Source: VAZQ01 sp963841105 (lineage in GTDB: Bacteria; Pseudomonadota; Alphaproteobacteria; Rhizobiales; Xanthobacteraceae). Taken from it: DNA of 64,000 nucleotides. Each line of letters opens with the position of its first letter. Within the stretch, counting starts at the first letter, position 1. Under the pieces are notes generated by a model. It was not told where the DNA came from. It did not search any database and saw only the letters and a program-made list of their open reading frames with translations. The stretch lies in contig CAWJCB010000034.1 in assembly GCA_963841105.1 (NCBI GenBank), forward strand, positions 248,001 to 312,000, written 5' to 3'. Made by a program: the position numbers and the translations under genes. This document shows positions 62,410-64,000 of the stretch, one piece after another.

Positions 62410-63536
62410 GGCGCCATCCTCAGCTCCAGAAGGGGCGAGGTCAGTTCCTCGCACCCCTGCTCGGTTACCATCACCGTGCTGGCGCAGGTGAGCAGAACGG
62501 GATCGTTCAGCACCGTCTGGATGAGCAGCGCCGTGCCGGGAGCGAGAATGTCGTTGCGGCCCTTGACCAGGTCGATGGTGAAAACAGTAAGCCCCATCGA
62601 GCCGCCGCAGCGGCGATAGTAGTCGGTGCCCCTCGCTCGGCGATAAACCGCATTCGCAGCGCTGAATACGGCGGCGGCAGTAACGCCGGCTTTTACCACC
62701 TTCGCGGCTTCCTGATGCATCTGAACATTAAGATTGTACGCGTCAACGACTGCTGCCGGCGCGCTCCTGCCGATGTAGACGCTGCCCTGCGCGCCCGCCT
62801 TGTAGTGGTTATCAACGCCCCACACCTCGATGGTGGCGAGATCACCGCTTTTGATCTTCTCCGTGGTGGACGTATCATGCATCCGCCCACCCTGGGGGCC
62901 TGACCACACGCAGACCAGCGACATATCGAAATCGCGCTGCCCGGCCTGATACATCGCCTGGTGGATTTTTCCGATAATCTCGTAGGGATATGCGCCCTCG
63001 CGCAACGCGCCGATTCCGGTCTGAAAGCCGATCTCCGTGATCCGCGCTGCTCGCCGCATGCAGGCGGATTCCGCCGGTGAAGGATCGGCGGCGACGCTCT
63101 CCACCAGTCCGGAAGCATCGGTGAATTGCGCCGCCGGCAGATGCCGCTGGATGCTCTTGAGCTGGCTGACCTTGAGAAAGCGCTCTTCGATCCCGATGCG
63201 CTTTTCGCTGTTGCCGCTCTCCCGCAGGATCCTGACGAGAAGCTCATAAGGATTCTCATGATCCATATAGAGCTGCGGAAAGCCGGTCCATTGCAGCTTC
63301 GCGATCTCCCGTTCGAGTGCCCGCGTCATCAGGCGTGGCTCGCCGATTGCCGGAATGACCAGCGCATGCAGCTCGGACAGCCAGCTGGCAAAGTGCGAGG
63401 CGCGAAAGCCGCTGGCATAGAAAATGTTCTCGCCGCGCGTTACGATCAGCGCATCGAGCGCCGCGGGCTGCATCCTGGCGCGGATCCTGGCGAGGCGTCC
63501 TTCAAATTCGGCGGCGGGGAATGCGAGGTCGTTCAA
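62406..63536 (-). CDS. creatinase-like M24-family protein, second copy
   Basis: 376 aa. N-terminal creatinase domain (DALIVTRGENIFYASGFRASHF) and M24 domain with degenerate metal ligands: LATIEVWGVDNHYKAGAQGS has Glu and no second Asp. As in the gene at 57267, this argues against a normal metallopeptidase. TTG 63536 is proposed as start: it overlaps the acyltransferase stop (TTGA) and begins the family N-terminus. An in-frame ATG at 63836 would read antifamily sequence through the acyltransferase gene and is rejected. It is coupled to asparaginase by GTGA, suggesting sequential hydrolyses. Confidence 0.78.
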   Translation of the reverse strand: MNDLAFPAAEFEGRLARIRARMQPAALDALIVTRGENIFYASGFRASHFASWLSELHALVIPAIGEPRLMTRALEREIAKLQWTGFPQLYMDHENPYELLVRILRESGNSEKRIGIEERFLKVSQLKSIQRHLPAAQFTDASGLVESVAADPSPAESACMRRAARITEIGFQTGIGALREGAYPYEIIGKIHQAMYQAGQRDFDMSLVCVWSGPQGGRMHDTSTTEKIKSGDLATIEVWGVDNHYKAGAQGSVYIGRSAPAAVVDAYNLNVQMHQEAAKVVKAGVTAAAVFSAANAVYRRARGTDYYRRCGGSMGLTVFTIDLVKGRNDILAPGTALLIQTVLNDPVLLTCASTVMVTEQGCEELTSPLLELRMAP

Positions 63537-64000
63537 TAGCGCGCTCTTGCCAGCGTGCGCCGGTTTGCTCCCACCAGTCGAGCGCCGATGGGAACACGGC
63601 ACATGGAGATAGAGGTAGCCCAGCTCAGGATGAGCGTACCGGTGAATACAATCGCGGCCTTTGCAATAGCGAACAACGCGACACCAAGCAGGAAGTATTG
63701 CAGCCAGGTTATGAACAGATAATGGACCAGATATATGCCATAGGCATTCTCTGACAGGCTGTTGATGATCGGCCGGCGCGTCGCAGTGAAGCGCAAGAAT
63801 ACCGCCGCCCAACCCAAACATGCGGCCGCGCAGCACAACACCAGACCAAGATCGGCAACGATTTCAAGGCCGAGCACGGTCGTAACCTGTCCCTTCACGG
63901 TCAGCGCAGTGGGAATGATCCACAGCAGGAACGCCGCGAGCGCGCCCCCAAGCCAAACCGGCCAGCGCCGTGCCAGCATTCCGTCCGAACTGAGCAGGCC
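63533..64000 (-). CDS. acyltransferase family 3 (OafA/YrhL-type), partial
   Basis: C-terminal 155 codons of an integral membrane acyltransferase; the frame is open to the window edge, so the 5' end is missing. Several membrane helices (WLGGALAAFLLWIIPTAL, IVADLGLVLCCAAACLGW) and the family's SLSENAYGIYLVHYLFITWLQYF are visible. Such proteins O-acetylate or O-acylate surface polysaccharides. Its stop overlaps the start of the M24 gene (TTGA). Confidence 0.8.
   Translation of the reverse strand, partial: GLLSSDGMLARRWPVWLGGALAAFLLWIIPTALTVKGQVTTVLGLEIVADLGLVLCCAAACLGWAAVFLRFTATRRPIINSLSENAYGIYLVHYLFITWLQYFLLGVALFAIAKAAIVFTGTLILSWATSISMCRVPIGARLVGANRRTLARARY

Noticed and set aside
63536..63836. 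N-terminal 100-residue extension of the second M24 protein
   Set aside because: This stretch lies over the acyltransferase coding region in another frame and has no family similarity; the TTG at 63536 gives the correct family N-terminus.
1..64000. CRISPR array, tRNA, rRNA or intact insertion sequence
   Set aside because: No regularly spaced repeats, no cloverleaf or rRNA signature and no transposase motif were seen; this is a visual check, not a model search.

Overview
The window looks like chromosomal DNA of a GC-rich soil or plant-associated alphaproteobacterium of the Hyphomicrobiales (Bradyrhizobium-like). I infer this from the many orphan periplasmic binding proteins (TctC/Bug, Liv, SsuA/THI5 types), a GGAAC-N16-CGTT promoter of the EcfG type, CsbD and DUF883-like stress proteins, and several families of short palindromic intergenic repeats. 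No rRNA, tRNA, CRISPR array, phage gene or intact insertion sequence was seen. The species cannot be named from sequence alone.

Layout. 0-5 kb: a hypothetical gene, a secreted esterase/PHB-depolymerase-like hydrolase and an RpoD-like sigma factor. 4.7-9.9 kb: nicotinamidase, a molybdenum hydroxylase large subunit, a broken TctC and a NicC-like monooxygenase, which together could be a nicotinamide/nicotinate degradation set. 9.9-18 kb: L,D-transpeptidase, broken corA, broken AI-2E exporter, a broken nitrate/sulfonate-type ABC transporter, a FUSC exporter and a 5'-3' exonuclease. 18.4-25.1 kb: a branched-chain-type ABC system in which permease LivM and ATPases LivG and LivF form one polypeptide, followed by a cytosine-deaminase-like amidohydrolase. 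25-37 kb: a stress-type region with relics of a VIT transporter and a transglutaminase, very small membrane proteins, CsbD, a glycosyltransferase, a lone E2 acyltransferase domain, an SDR and a Rieske oxygenase. 36.4-42.7 kb: AI-2E exporter, luciferase-like monooxygenase, and a cobalamin riboswitch ahead of a frameshifted TonB receptor. 42.7-50 kb: a tripartite tricarboxylate transporter locus (tctB, tctC and a TctA-TctC fusion) with a GntR/FCD regulator and three matching palindromes. 50-64 kb: a catabolic-looking locus with an SsuABC-type transporter, tautomerase, VOC protein, dipicolinate-synthase-A-like and opine-dehydrogenase-family enzymes, an enolase-superfamily enzyme, two creatinase-like M24 proteins, a 2-oxoglutarate oxygenase, asparaginase, and a partial acyltransferase at the edge.

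Two points matter for the reader. First, the best candidate for an undescribed system is the 50-64 kb locus; the TctA-TctC fusion and the recurrent TGAGCAATTTTATACAGAC element are the next most interesting. Second, eight coding sequences carry a frameshift, and every one I could place is a net +1. That pattern points to residual sequencing insertions as readily as to gene decay, so calls of 'pseudogene' below should be read as 'interrupted in this sequence'.
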